Below, one piece after another: positions 1 to 10,250 of a stretch of 64,000 bases of DNA. A program made the position numbers and the translations under genes. The first letter of the stretch is position 1. Each line of letters starts with the position of its first letter. This DNA comes from Neoechinorhynchus agilis (Eukaryota > Acanthocephala): the NCBI GenBank assembly GCA_051530055.1, contig CM121341.1, positions 3,720,001 to 3,784,000 of the forward strand, written 5' to 3'. The notes under the pieces are model-generated. The model was not told the DNA's origin. It searched no databases and worked only from the letters and a program-made list of their open reading frames with translations.

Positions 1-235
1 AATATTTTTTGACCATACACGGCGCTGAATTATGGGCACACAGCCAATTGATTTCGATCAGGAAAGCGCTGGTCTTCGCTCAGTGCGCATGACGATGCAT
101 CCAAGGAAACTCACTGATGAGTCCCGCATCCTCGAGAGGTATTTGAGAATCCTGAGAATGTACAAACTCATAACTGTACGTTCATGGGCATTGAGCGAAG
201 ACCAGCGCTTCCGTTAAAATTAAGCTCGAATTTAC
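1..235. repeat. composite of SINE-like fragments at the window edge
   Basis: Bases 1-55 match, in inverted orientation and with few differences, the tail of the SINE at 10190-10245. Bases about 124-165 match the body of that SINE in direct orientation (shared CTCGAGAG and TTTGAGAATCCTGAGA). Between them lie two arms of a 23-base inverted repeat (64-86 and 188-210, one mismatch). The segment therefore looks like rearranged SINE material rather than a gene. The short open frame across it (32-217) has no recognisable content. Confidence 0.55.
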
Positions 236-1377
236 CAAGAAGATTACCCAGAGATCAAAGAAGAGCATCAATATAAATCTCGACCGATTGGAAGACTGGT
301 TTCAGCCAAATTGAGCGTTGGGGATATTCGTGGAGCGGTGCGCATTCCGTCGTCTGAAGAATCTTTCTGTCATGACATCCCTGAAACTCTAATTTTATTA
401 CAAGAGAGACATCCGCGCTCGGAAGGAAATATCGCCTTGCCTTTTAACTCAACAACTCCGCCGGATACGAATACTTTGTCCTCTATTGATGAGATGAAAC
501 GGAGCGTTTCCTCCTTTTCTAACGGATCCGGGCATGATTTAGATGGTCTGCGTCCTCAACACCTAAAGGACTTGATGTCCTTTACAGCCAGAACTGGAGC
601 TATCTCTCTCGAAAATTCACTTATCAAACTTATCGATCGATTCACAATGGGCGGTCACAGTAAAGTTTGTCAGCAGCTCTTTTTCTCAGCTTCCTTGCTT
701 TATCAAAAAATGATGGAGGTGTTCGACCCATTGCAATAGGCTGTGCACTTCGTAGACTTGCCGCTAAAGTTCTATGTAAACGAATCACAGACAAGGTAGG
801 CGCACAACTTCGACTTGTACAACTTGGTTGCTGTACCTCGTGTGGTGCCGAGGCGATCGTTCATGCTCTTCGTAATTATATTGAAAATTCGACCTCGCCA
901 AGTGTTGTGCTTAAACTCGACTTCAAAAACGCGTTCAACTCATTGAATCGACGTGCCCTCCTAAATAGGGTGATCGAAAACGTACCGGAAATTTTCCCGT
1001 ACTTTCAAACAGCTTACGGCTCAAAGACGCCTCTAATATATGAGAATAATATAATATGGTCGGAGTCCGGAGTTCAACAAAGAGACCCCCTGGGCCCTAT
1101 CGGTTTCTCAGTCGCAGTTAGTCACGTTGCTAAATCTTTAAAGTCTAAATTCAATGCTTGGTATCTTGACGACGCAACTTTAGGAGACTTTCCAGCAATA
1201 GTTCTGGACGATTTTAAAATACTCGTAGAAAAAACCAAAAACTGGGGTTGCAACTAAATTACGTAAAGTGCCAAATTCTGCTGCAAAACATGAAGGGAAA
1301 AACGAGTCAATTATATTGGATGAGTTTTCATCGGTTGCACCAGGAATCCGCCAGACCTTAATTATCTCATTGGCAGA
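236..1377 (+). mobile_element. RLE-type LINE, 5'- and 3'-truncated reverse transcriptase
   Basis: The translation carries a pre-RT segment (about 311-700), then reverse transcriptase blocks: the GVRPIAIG box, CGAEAIVHALRN, the LKLDFKNAFN block with the first catalytic Asp, GVQQRDPLGP, and the YLDD catalytic box at 1162-1173. The same reading is found in the better copy at 12767, so family membership is solid. At least two frame changes break it: near 670-720, where the two frames overlap, and after the YLDD block near 1250. The C-terminal zinc-binding and endonuclease region is missing. The element stops near 1377, where an oppositely oriented LINE begins. It is a dead, partial copy; the clade name is uncertain. 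Confidence 0.8.
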
Positions 1378-2546
1378 ATGATCCACTCTACGGCGTTGGA
1401 TGGGCAAGAATTCTGGATGTACTGGTGTGTTCGAAGAGAAAACAGAATGTTCCCTGCATAACTCCGACACCACTTTGGAGAGTCCAGCATCTTTAATCCA
1501 GGCGCCAGCCGCCTCTTCCAAGGGACGAAACTTTTCTTGGCTGCAATTCGCCACCATTGGGAGCAGTAGGGAGCCAAGGTACTAATCCAACGGAAATCAC
1601 AAGCCAGCTGAAATCGAGTCCGGCATGGCCAATAAAGAGAAGACCAAAACTGAGCTGCCGTCTCATTACCCTCGGAACGAGCCACGAAAAGTTGTTTCCC
1701 ATATAATTTCAGAAGACAGGGTTTAGTCGTTGCGAAATTGGACTTAGAGACGATTGTCAGGAACGCGTAACTTGCTTCCGCCAGGTGATCGTTTATTTCG
1801 TAATGAAATAATGATTGCCCGCTTTTTAGAAATATCATAGTAGCCAAATTAAAGAATTGAATATAATGCGCATCTAATTTGAATTTCCTGCTCAGTAGGG
1901 TGTTTTTAGATAGGTTCCATAGAATCGCATCATTCCCACAAATCTTGAAAAAAGAGCTTTGTGAGGAAACTACTGGCCTCAGATGCAAGCCTTTCTTTGC
2001 AATGCATAAATCTAAGTATGAACTATCGCTGGCATGAGAGAAAGTTGGAAAAGGAGGGCAAATAACCTCGTAGTGATCTGTGGCACGCGAGACCGCTCGA
2101 ATCCACTTCCCAGAGGGGTTATTAAAATCCCCGAATAAAAGATCAGCCCCCGAGAGCAATAGCCCTTTCAGTACTTCTTTGTTATCTCTAAGGTGGATTT
2201 TCTTAGGTCGAACATATACATTTGCTACTAATATTTTTACACCATCGTGTACTAATGATAACAGGGCGTAAGATAGATCCGAACTAATGAAGTTACTGAT
2301 AATAACCGGAAAGAGATTGGTTCTGAAGATTGACAAAAGGCCCTGGGAAAGCAGCTTGGATGGAGGAGTAATGGATGTGGGGAAATTCGAGCCGAGCTGA
2401 GCGATAGATTCGGGCAAATCGAACGAGCGATAGACGCATTTGGCTTATTGAATGAAGATTATCTCGGCATTATGGGCTACGGGGGCTATATTGAGCAAAC
2501 CAGCGCGACCGCCTGCGTTCCACTGCACCAACCTTAGTTCTGTCAT
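1362..2546 (-). pseudogene. LINE ORF2 N-terminal endonuclease with one in-frame stop
   Basis: The frame starts at the ATG at 2546-2544 and begins MTELRLVQWNAGG, the first conserved block of LINE AP-endonucleases. It runs to IIFIQ, where the next codon (2447-2445) is TAA; in the family this position is the metal-binding Glu. The same frame then stays open to 1362. It shows the GDFN block (LLFGDFNNPSG) and the SSYLDLCIA block, which correspond to conserved endonuclease motifs III and IV. It extends about 200 residues past the endonuclease, but no RT motif appears. The single stop at the catalytic Glu suggests a GAA-to-TAA change. Basis: motifs seen; the catalytic role is from the family. Confidence 0.7.
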
Positions 2547-2962
2547 AAGACAGCTCTCCACCTTTTGATTAAGTCCGAGATACCCTCGGCGCAAATTTTT
2601 CCCTGATCATCGATTATTTGTCGCACGAAGATATCGTCATCGTTCATGTCGACTACTTCGATTAAAACAACAGATTCGGACGATTGATCCAGAGGTCTTT
2701 TGGCAACTGAAGGTGTACCTTCGATCGATGCTTGATTCATTCGATTAAAGCTCTGTTGAATGGTTGAGCTGAGGAGACTCAAATGCTTTTCAATGCGTGT
2801 TTCCAAATTGCGGATGGCAGTTGCAATTCTCCGATCAACCATCTTTAGTAGATTCACCGAGAAATCATTCGGAATCCGGTCGAGGTTTGGAGAACTATGG
2901 CCGATCGTTGTGTCTGAGTGATTGGTCGGAGGATGAAGGACAAAACTTGTAGGTGACCTCAA
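1378..2962 (-). mobile_element. AP-endonuclease LINE (ORF1 + start of ORF2), opposite strand
   Basis: Reading leftwards from 2962, a short ORF1 is followed without a gap by ORF2, which starts with an apurinic-type endonuclease. The reverse transcriptase is absent because the copy ends near 1378, against the RLE-type LINE. This gives a head-to-tail collision of two different LINEs on opposite strands. The overlap of the ORF1 stop and the ORF2 start in one ATGA is the arrangement used by several two-ORF LINEs for termination-reinitiation. Target-site duplications were not found by eye. Confidence 0.7.
2543..2962 (-). CDS. LINE ORF1-like coiled-coil protein
   Basis: This is a 139-residue frame ending ...KRWRAVL. 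Its TGA (2545-2543) overlaps the ATG of the endonuclease ORF (2546-2544). The middle (about residues 40-75) is a likely coiled coil with heptad-like spacing, followed by an acidic stretch. There are no CCHC zinc knuckles, and it is short for an ORF1, so the N-terminus may lie upstream or be truncated. The assignment rests mostly on its position directly before ORF2. Confidence 0.5.
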   Translation of the reverse strand: MRSPTSFVLHPPTNHSDTTIGHSSPNLDRIPNDFSVNLLKMVDRRIATAIRNLETRIEKHLSLLSSTIQQSFNRMNQASIEGTPSVAKRPLDQSSESVVLIEVVDMNDDDIFVRQIIDDQGKICAEGISDLIKRWRAVL

Positions 2963-3861
2963 TGGCCAATTAGTGGATATGGATTTCTAGAAGAGCTTTT
3001 AAACTTGGACTCTGCTCTCATGATACCAAAAGCATTTGGAACTCTTGGGCAATCTCGGGCCTAGTTTTTTACTCTATAAGGGGACCCCGAATAACGATTA
3101 AAGTACATTATCACTTTCCTAGAGGCTCTGGGCAAACTCCCTTACTCCTGGAAACAAGCGCTTAAATGGACAGCGATGATATAACTTTATTACTATCGAA
3201 TTATAATTATTCCTACACAAATTATGTCGGTTAATCATCCAATGTCTTCCTTCGAATAAATCTTGAGCCTCGTGTTAGGATAATTCATCAATTCGTTCAC
3301 ACAGCACCGAAACTTGCAGTTGAAGATTGGCAATCTCTTTTTCCACATTTGAGTCAAAAATAGAGCTTCCTAGAAGATGTAACAGGCGTAGAGTGATCTC
3401 GCAGAATTCAGTTCAATGTCAATTTTCGTAACTAAGTATTCAAGCTATTGCAATTATAAATTTTATTAGCAACGTTAGACGTCTAAAATCCAATTCGTTA
3501 GGACGCAACGTAGTGACCAAAGTTTAAGTTTTGATAAAATCCGATTTAAATCGGTTATAGAATTTGCTAGTTAGAAATCTCGTAGACTACTGGGATTTGG
3601 AATTAACTTTATTTCTCGTGAAAAATACTGAAGCCAATCCCCTGCACATATCTTTTGCTTTTTTAATTAAAACAGCGCTTTAGAAAGGCCAACTAATTCT
3701 TTGGGTTCACTCGAATACGGACGTTTGCTGATAAATACCGTGATTTGCCGGAAAGCAAATCGAGTTGTTTACAAAACATTTCAATGTTACGCTCTAATTA
3801 TTTGTTTATGTTCCGCCAATTTTCCCGATTGATGGGTTCTTAGACTCACAATCTCTCGCCG
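2963..3861. other. no gene recognised
   Basis: AT-rich sequence with stops in all frames. I see no transposon motif, tandem repeat or RNA gene. It may include the 5' part of the leftward LINE and the promoter side of the next open frame. Confidence 0.4.
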
Positions 3862-4492
3862 ATGCATTTTTGTAATCCTTATTTGGTGCTATATCCGCCT
3901 TCAATGACAAACGTTACGATGCTGGAGGTCCTTACTCATCCGAGATCATACTTCCATCCTTGTGATCAACAATATTCATTTCAAGCGATGCCACAATTTA
4001 ATTACAAAATCCAAGCGAATCAGCAAAACAATTTTGAGCCAAGAGTCTTCAATGGGTTCGTGAATTCCAGTCTCATTGGACTTTGTTTGCAGTTTTATAA
4101 GGGTGTATTCGTCGATCTTTTGAAAAAGGAGGAACTTTGCATGCATTATCTCCTTGAAGTTGCTCACAATTCTCGAATACTCGGTACGGCGGAAGGTAAT
4201 AAAAATGCCGATATTATTACAAAATACATTAATGACTACTGCGATCGGATCGCAAATCGCTTTAACGAAAATAATGACGAGAATCCAAGATGAAAAAAGC
4301 ACCACAGTAGAAGACGCAATAGACAAGGACGGTCGACCGAGAGTGGAAATTGAACGTAATACAGTAATCGATAGGCGTGATAGTTTCATAATTTTTTCTA
4401 AAATAAAGCATAGTCGCAATTTGAGTTTGTATGGCGGTACCATGTTAAAACATTTAATTCGCAGACGACTCTCGGATCCTCGAATCAAGTAA
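3862..4492 (+). CDS. hypothetical protein, two overlapping frames
   Basis: The first frame (3862-4293, 143 residues, starting MHFCNPYLV) has a soluble, mixed composition and ends in a polar NENNDENPR. The next frame (open 4154-4492) becomes protein-like just where the first stops, with a charged stretch (IQDEKSTTVEDAIDKDG) and a basic end (RRRLSDPRIK). This suggests one product of about 205 residues, interrupted near 4270-4295 by a frameshift, or joined by an intron such as one from the GTAATA at 4197; I cannot decide. A 175-residue hydrophobic frame on the other strand (4503-3976) overlaps it and could be the real one instead. No family recognised. Confidence 0.3.
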
Positions 4493-4744
4493 GCATTGCA
4501 CATGAGTATCTCGGTTCATCAAGTAAGATAAAAATTGAAATCGGTAAACGTTAACTAGGAAAAATGACACATACAAAAATCAAAGGTTAATATATCATCC
4601 GCCAATTTCCTGTTCATGACTGTTGTGCCGATGACTAGGCGAATCGTGCTCGCTACTTTATCGTCGTCAAAGTTAAAAAGTGCAACCCTTTTCGTTGTTT
4701 TTAAGAGAATTGTATCGACTTTAATGACACTTACGACTAATCGA

Positions 4745-4993
4745 TCACTTTTTGTCTCGTTTATGATGTCGGATCTTTTTTGATTTCCTTATTGTTCCAA
4801 ACAGTTTAGGCTTTCGCTTTAAAACTCGTTTGTCGTTTTTACTCAGTGCATCAATTGCTCTCAATGCATCCTTCGTACTTCTCATTTGAACAATTCTTCT
4901 AATATGTTTAAACAACACAACTTCCCGATGGCTCGGTGCGTTTTCGTTTGCTTTACATGTAACCATATCACGACTACTAAGAATAACTGTCAC
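4745..4993 (-). CDS. small basic hypothetical protein, possibly a gene remnant
   Basis: An 82-residue frame with a strongly basic C-terminus (IRKSKKIRHHKRDKK) and a helical middle (STKDALRAIDALSKNDK). The amino half reaches the left edge of the Gypsy fossil, so an insertion may have cut the original gene here. No homology is recognised, and it may be chance coding. Confidence 0.2.
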   Translation of the reverse strand: MTVILSSRDMVTCKANENAPSHREVVLFKHIRRIVQMRSTKDALRAIDALSKNDKRVLKRKPKLFGTIRKSKKIRHHKRDKK

Positions 4994-6259
4994 CGACAGA
5001 TTGCACAGCGGGCATCCTGGACGGGAGGCGATGATAGCACTTGGACGATATTATGCATATTGGCCGAAAATGGAGGATGCTATCAAAAGCAAGATAGGAA
5101 CTTGTTCGATGTGTCAAGCGAATCGACCGAATAAGGTCGAAACGCTACTATTAAGTCGGGATTGGCCAACGAATCCATGGAAGCGTGTACACGTGGACCT
5201 CGCTGGCCCCGTCAACGGTATAGTATGCCTTGTACTAATAGACGCTTGCACCAAATGGCCGGAGGTATCGAATGTCTACGGAGTTGTTTTAGCAGATTCG
5301 GAGTGCCTCGGTCCATAGTGTCGAACAATGGACCCCAATTCAGAAGATTTCAGAAAGTTTTGTCAAGAGCGTCAGATAAGACACATTCGTGCGAGCCCCT
5401 ACCATCCTAGAACTTACGACCTTGTCGAGCGACATTGAAACGACGGACGCGCAAATTGGGGGAAGGAATGTCGAAGGAGAGTATAGATGCTTTCCTGATG
5501 GCTTACCGGAATACGCCTCATGCTACAACCGGAATAGCAAATGCCACAATGATGCTTGGTCGAAGATTGAACACTATCTTCGATAACATCAAGCCCAACA
5601 CCGAATGCGAGTGATCGGAAGAGATCAGAAAAGAAGATGAGCACGTTCGACGACCAACCGATTCAGTTCAAAGAGGATAAAGCAAGCCCGTGAGGGTCGG
5701 GAAAATTAGTCGCGATAAACGTGGGACGATAATGGCCGGGAGCGACGGTGCAATACGGATTTCATAAGAGAAAAATAATCCAGTTCGGCAGAGGAGAACG
5801 AAAAAGTGACACACAAAGACCTGGATTCGAATCAGAAGTCACACTACCAGACAGCCCAATGGAACACATCGAAGATGAATCGGTCCCACCACGACGAAGT
5901 ACACGGACCAGGCGTCGACCTGTTCTACCATACGATTCGTACTTGAGAAAGGGAGAAATGTGATGGTAGTAATCGATCGGTGACGTGCGTGTGAGTGTCC
6001 ATTGGTGTGCGTGATACGCGTAGCCGAGTTGGTTTTTGGTTTTCGGCAATAAAAACATTATCAGTTAATGGAGACTCCGATATCATCCGAGACCCCGGTA
6101 GCAGTGGCAAAAACTGAAAAGGAGATCGAGTCTCACTTCTCTGATCCAGGGCACGAAACACTGTCGGTGTTGCACTACTCACGCAATAGCTGTCGTTTTT
6201 GTGGCGAGAAGATTCACCCGCAATGCAGACCATTAATCGGAAAACGACGTTTCCAATGA
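4990..6259 (+). mobile_element. Ty3/Gypsy LTR retrotransposon fossil (integrase end, LTR, gag start)
   Basis: Integrase-like sequence begins at about 4990: the HSGHPGREAM zinc-binding end, then CSMCQ, then the catalytic-core words WKRVHVDLAGP and IDACTKWPEV. A polar tail with RRSTRTRRRPV, typical of the end of a Gypsy Pol, reaches about 5950. A purine-rich tract precedes a probable LTR from about 5960 to 6065, which contains an AATAAA signal. After it, a frame at 6068-6259 starts METPISSETP and has a Cys-rich CRFCGEKIHP, resembling a gag or protease-region start. The element is broken in several places and looks old. Confidence 0.7.
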
Positions 6260-6404
6260 TTTCAAAATATTTCTTTTTACATTGATTATTAGAATCAACT
6301 CAATATAAAGAAAATAACTCATAAACTAACAGTATGCCTGTATTAATAATAATAATAAAATATTACTCACGTGCATTGCGACGCTTCCGTTCGTATTCGG
6401 TACG

Positions 6405-7672
6405 ATGGTAAATCGAATCAACCATCAGCCTCATATATTTCGCGTAATTTTTTTGTCAAAAAGTTGTGCTCCGAACAATGATCAAAATGATCAAGATTCG
6501 ATTGATCCATGGGCTCCGGATGACTATGGAGGGGGAAAGATGGATGTGGATTATAAGGTTAGCGATGGGGAAGGTAATTTGGAGGTTATGTTGAAGGATA
6601 GCGTCATGAAGGAGGTTGTTTTGGAGAGTAGTGGGCTGTCGGCCCCCATCACGGTGAATGTTCTGATTCAGTGTTTAGAGGTGTTTTTCGGTTGCCGAGA
6701 AGGAGAGATGATTTTGTGTTAAAAATTAATAAAGAGGATTTAGGAGATTTAAGGGCAAGTGATTTAACGAAGATATATTTTTCGGAAGGTTTAAAACCTA
6801 ATAACTTTAGTGGTGACAGAAGATATCCGATTAAAAAATGTTTTAGGTCCAAGTGGGCGGTGCTAATGATTTTCTTGGAAGTTGAAGGAATGAAACTATT
6901 TGAGGAGCTTCTTCGTAGTAAAAATATTAGGTATAAAAATATATCAAGGAAAGTGTCAGTTTTGGTGCTAAACCCTCTGCCAAACATGTCGAAAGATGAG
7001 TTTACATTATTCCAAAACACTTTTGGTATTGTGCCAATTAAATATTTGAAAAGGAGTCCTTCTTCGGAGCCTTATGCTTTACTTGTATCGGGCTCGCAGG
7101 ATGAGGTAGACAAGGTCCAGGAAAGATATTTTGGGTCTATGGCATATTGGATTAATTTCGTATCCCGCCAGTCGGAGTCGATTTATGATAACGTTTTAAC
7201 TCAATGCACAAATTGCTGCAGATGGGGGCATACAAGTTTCCAATGTGCCAGTCAGGCTAAATGTATGAGATGTGGTGGCCCTCACAACACAATTAATTGC
7301 AGTACTTTGGGTTCAGTTAAATGTGCAAGTTGTTTAGGAAATCATGAGGCATATAGGCGTACATGTACGGCAACGGTTAGTTACTGGAAAATGGCGAAGC
7401 CAGGTGATTATAATAGTTGGTTTAAACGGAAGGTGGAAAAGGTGGATGGTAGTAATATGGGGGAAAATGGTCCTCAAGGAGAGGATAAGGTTAGGAGAAA
7501 TAGTTTTCAGGTAGAAGATGAGGTTAAGGAGGAGTTAGAAATACTTAAAGAGATGGTGGATAATTTAAATAAAAAACTCGAGGAGAAGGATAAAATAATT
7601 TGTGATTTATTAAATATGGTTGCTTTGGTCAAGAAGACGGAAAATAGTAAGGAGGTGGATGAGAGAAATTGA
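6405..7672 (+). pseudogene. LINE ORF1, Gag-like with three zinc knuckles, one frameshift
   Basis: The N-terminal acidic part (6405 to about 6690) and the main part (about 6690-7672) are in different frames that overlap at 6671-6722, so one frameshift is inferred. The main part has an RRM-like/PRE_C2HC-like region, then three knuckles: CTNCCRWGHTSFQC (C-x2-C-x4-H-x4-C), CMRCGGPHNTINC and CASCLGNHEAYRRTC. A glutamate/lysine-rich coiled coil forms the last 60 residues. In the family this protein binds the element RNA and forms the RNP. Confidence 0.75.
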
Positions 7673-7687
7673 TGATGGGTAAGAGGT

Positions 7688-10016
7688 GTGCATCAGGTGA
7701 AAAAGAGGATGAACCTGATAATAAGGAGGATGGGTTGTCATCGCATGGCCCGATTAGAAAGATGGGCAGGCATATTAATGGTCCGCATAAAGGCCGTTTT
7801 CGCTAAATATTTTAAAATGTTTAATGTTAATTTACTTACTTTTATGACGAATAATTTTATATTAATTTCTTATAATGTATCTATAGCCTTGGTTTTGTCA
7901 GAGAATATTTGTTTAGCGGGTCGACTAGATGATGCGGACGTTATTTACTTTCAAGAAACGGGAAATATGAATCTTGTTAATAGAGGTGGTATGATATCAT
8001 TTACATTAATGCCCAGTGGAGGTGGAGTAATCCATAATAATATTGGTTTCTCAGTTGGACTACAGTCTTATGTTCATAAGAGATTTAGTCCCGAGCTATT
8101 ATTTCAGGTAAAGCACGTGTATTTTGCGGTCCAATTAATAGAGATTGAGGGGATGGGTGATTCATATCGTTTGAGTGGTAGATGGATTATGGCTAATTTG
8201 TATATTGCGCCAAGAAGACTTACATGGTTTAAGAATACCAGAGAAGAGTGGTTCAAGACATGGGATTCCGACATTATTGTTGGTGACTTAAACTCCAACG
8301 GGTTGAGTGCCTTCTCACATTGGGAAGAAGAGTACATTTTTCACCTCACTCCTTTCCCATCATTTCATAATTTTACAAAATCTGTACATTCTTTTTTGGA
8401 CGTTTTTATATGTAAACAAAGAGTTAAATATTCATGTGAGAGTGTTAGGGCAGTTTCTTGAACAACTTAGGATAGGATACGATTTGATTATATTTCAGTT
8501 GGGAATTATGGATCTTAAATCAAGAGTCGTTTGGAATGTTTCGATCAGGTTAGTTAATTTTAACAATTGCTAGCGGGCTGATATTTGCAAATTTTCGACT
8601 GTAAAATTGGAAAATTTAAATAAGATGATATCTGTAGCATGTTCAAGAAATTTAGTGATTTTTTCACATATAAGGCGGCATAGACCGTCGAAAACGGCGC
8701 GGTCATTTTATCGTAGTGCAAGAATTTGAAGGTTTGCGGGGCCGGTGGATGATTCGATTTTACAAAGAAATATTTATTGAAAGTACTAGGAGAAGTAGAC
8801 TAAGAATAAGTGAGACTAGAGACTTTTCTAAGAATTTCTGGAGTGTTATTCTGAATAGAAAGCGAACGGACTAAAAGCCTCAGATTGGATTGGGTCAGTC
8901 TCGTATCCAATAGTTGTGGAGCAAATTCTATTGAATCATATATTTGATATATCCTTAAAACCTACTTTTATTCCTTCGGATAATTTCTCTCCCAGATGGA
9001 ATTGTGAAATTAAGAAGTTTTTAGTTTTTTGGAAGGCGTCTTCGAAAGCATCAAACGAGTTGTCGGTATCACCGAAGATTTTCGATTTAGTTTGTCAAGA
9101 TGTAAAGATTGAGATATTGAAGCGTATTTCAAATCGTGTAACTTTTGAGGACTTATGCAAGATTAATATAGTGAGGAAGGCCATCATACCTAAAGTTAAA
9201 GGAAAGATTAAATCTCCGAGTGACATTAGGTTTATATCGATTCAAAACCACATCATTTTTCTTATGGAGAAAGTAATAAACGATGAATTAATGGGGATTC
9301 TCAGTAGAAGGGATCTTATTCCGAAATGTTTTCATGGTTTTGTACCGGGAAAGGGAGTGGGAACACTAATTAATGAGTTATGTATTTTACAGAAATCGGT
9401 GGCTAAGGTTAATAAGGTTTTATTACAGGTTGATGTTAATAAGGCGTTCGACACTATTAGCAGGAATTTTATATATAAGACTTTTTTAGGCTTGAAGCTC
9501 CCCAAGAAGCTTCTTGGTCGTATTCAGTTTTTAATGGAATCAAAGGCATATTTTTTAGAGGTTGATCCGTTGAAAAGTCTTTTTTATTCTAAGTTAGGGG
9601 TTCCGCAGGGTTCACCGTCGTCCCCGACATTATTTTTAATTGGCATGATTGGTATTATTAGGAAATTGAAGAAGTTATCCAAAGTAAGCATTTTATTCTA
9701 CGCCGATGATATTTTATTTTTTATTTTTCATAAGAAGAAGGAAGTTTTATGCTGCATAGTGGATTCGGTACTATATAAACTTGACAAGTGCTTAGAGGAT
9801 GCGAATTTAAGCACCAATAGAAGGAAAACAACGCTTGTCCCTTTGACTGATTCCAATGTGGCTCATAAGCAGTTATATGCTAATTTTTTAGAGGATCCGC
9901 GCACTCAAATGATGAAGGTTTCAAGATGTTCTAGAGTGCTTGGGATAAACTTTCCTTCTACTAGAAGAAGAGTTGTCTTGAACTCGGAGAAAGACAACCG
10001 GATGAGCCACTCATAA
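7688..10016 (+). pseudogene. LINE ORF2: AP-endonuclease and reverse transcriptase, broken in the middle
   Basis: The endonuclease (about 7850-8461) begins ILISYNVSIAL and keeps the catalytic Glu in YFQETG (codon near 7955), IIVGDLNS and the SFLDVFI block. From 8461 to 8915 the reading shifts frame and meets stops. The reverse transcriptase is open again from 8916 to 10016: VLLQVDVNKAFD (first Asp), GVPQGSPSSPTL, and FYADD with YADD at 9699-9710. The frame ends MSHS at 10016 without the usual C-terminal Cys-His region. It cannot make an intact ORF2 protein as it stands. Confidence 0.78.
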
Positions 10017-10037
10017 AGATCTTAAAATCTAAGAGCT

Positions 10038-10250
10038 TATAGTGCTGAGGTGGTCAAGTGGACTAATGCTCCTGATCCCAGTTTGGGTAAAAGGATTCAT
10101 AATCCACGACCGCTGATGACACTCACAACGAAAGGGGACGCGCCTCCTCGAGAGCTATTTGAGAATCCTGAGAGATGCGTTCCCGGACCAAAATCAATTT
10201 TCTATGTGCCCATAATTCAGCGCCGTGTATGGTCAAAAAAATATTCATAT
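10038..10250 (+). mobile_element. tRNA-derived SINE
   Basis: The head reads like a class II tRNA (Ser/Leu type): GAGGTGGTCAAGTGG fits an A box, and GGATTCATAATCC about 45 bases later is a B-box-like arm, both pol III promoter elements. A unique body with CTCCTCGAGAG follows, and a tail ends near GGTCAAAAAAATATT. The tail and part of the body recur at 1-165, the tail in inverted orientation, which supports a dispersed repeat. No clear target-site duplication was seen. Confidence 0.6.

Larger units (their letters stand above)
6405..10016 (+). mobile_element. nearly full-length two-ORF LINE (Jockey/R1/I-like)
   Basis: Order: zinc-knuckle ORF1, AP-endonuclease, reverse transcriptase. All parts are on the plus strand over 3.6 kb. 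The three Cys-His knuckles in ORF1 and the FYADD box are typical of the Jockey/I/R1 group, but I cannot assign the clade by eye. There are frame changes in ORF1 (near 6690) and in ORF2 after the endonuclease (8460-8900). The C-terminus stops about 60 residues after the RT fingers and palm, so the 3' end is truncated. It is followed within 25 bases by a tRNA-derived SINE. Confidence 0.8.

Noticed and set aside
114-125. Hammerhead-ribozyme-like word CTGATGAG followed by TCCC
   Set aside because: No GAAA core and no pairing stem II are found at the right distance, and the homologous SINE at 10120 does not preserve it.
1180-1557. 125-residue minus-strand frame
   Set aside because: Its first part is the AP-endonuclease LINE region read in another frame, and its second part is the antisense of the plus-strand RT.
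3976-4503. 175-residue minus-strand frame
   Set aside because: Strongly hydrophobic without a clear topology and antisense to more protein-like plus-strand frames. Kept only as an alternative in that entry.
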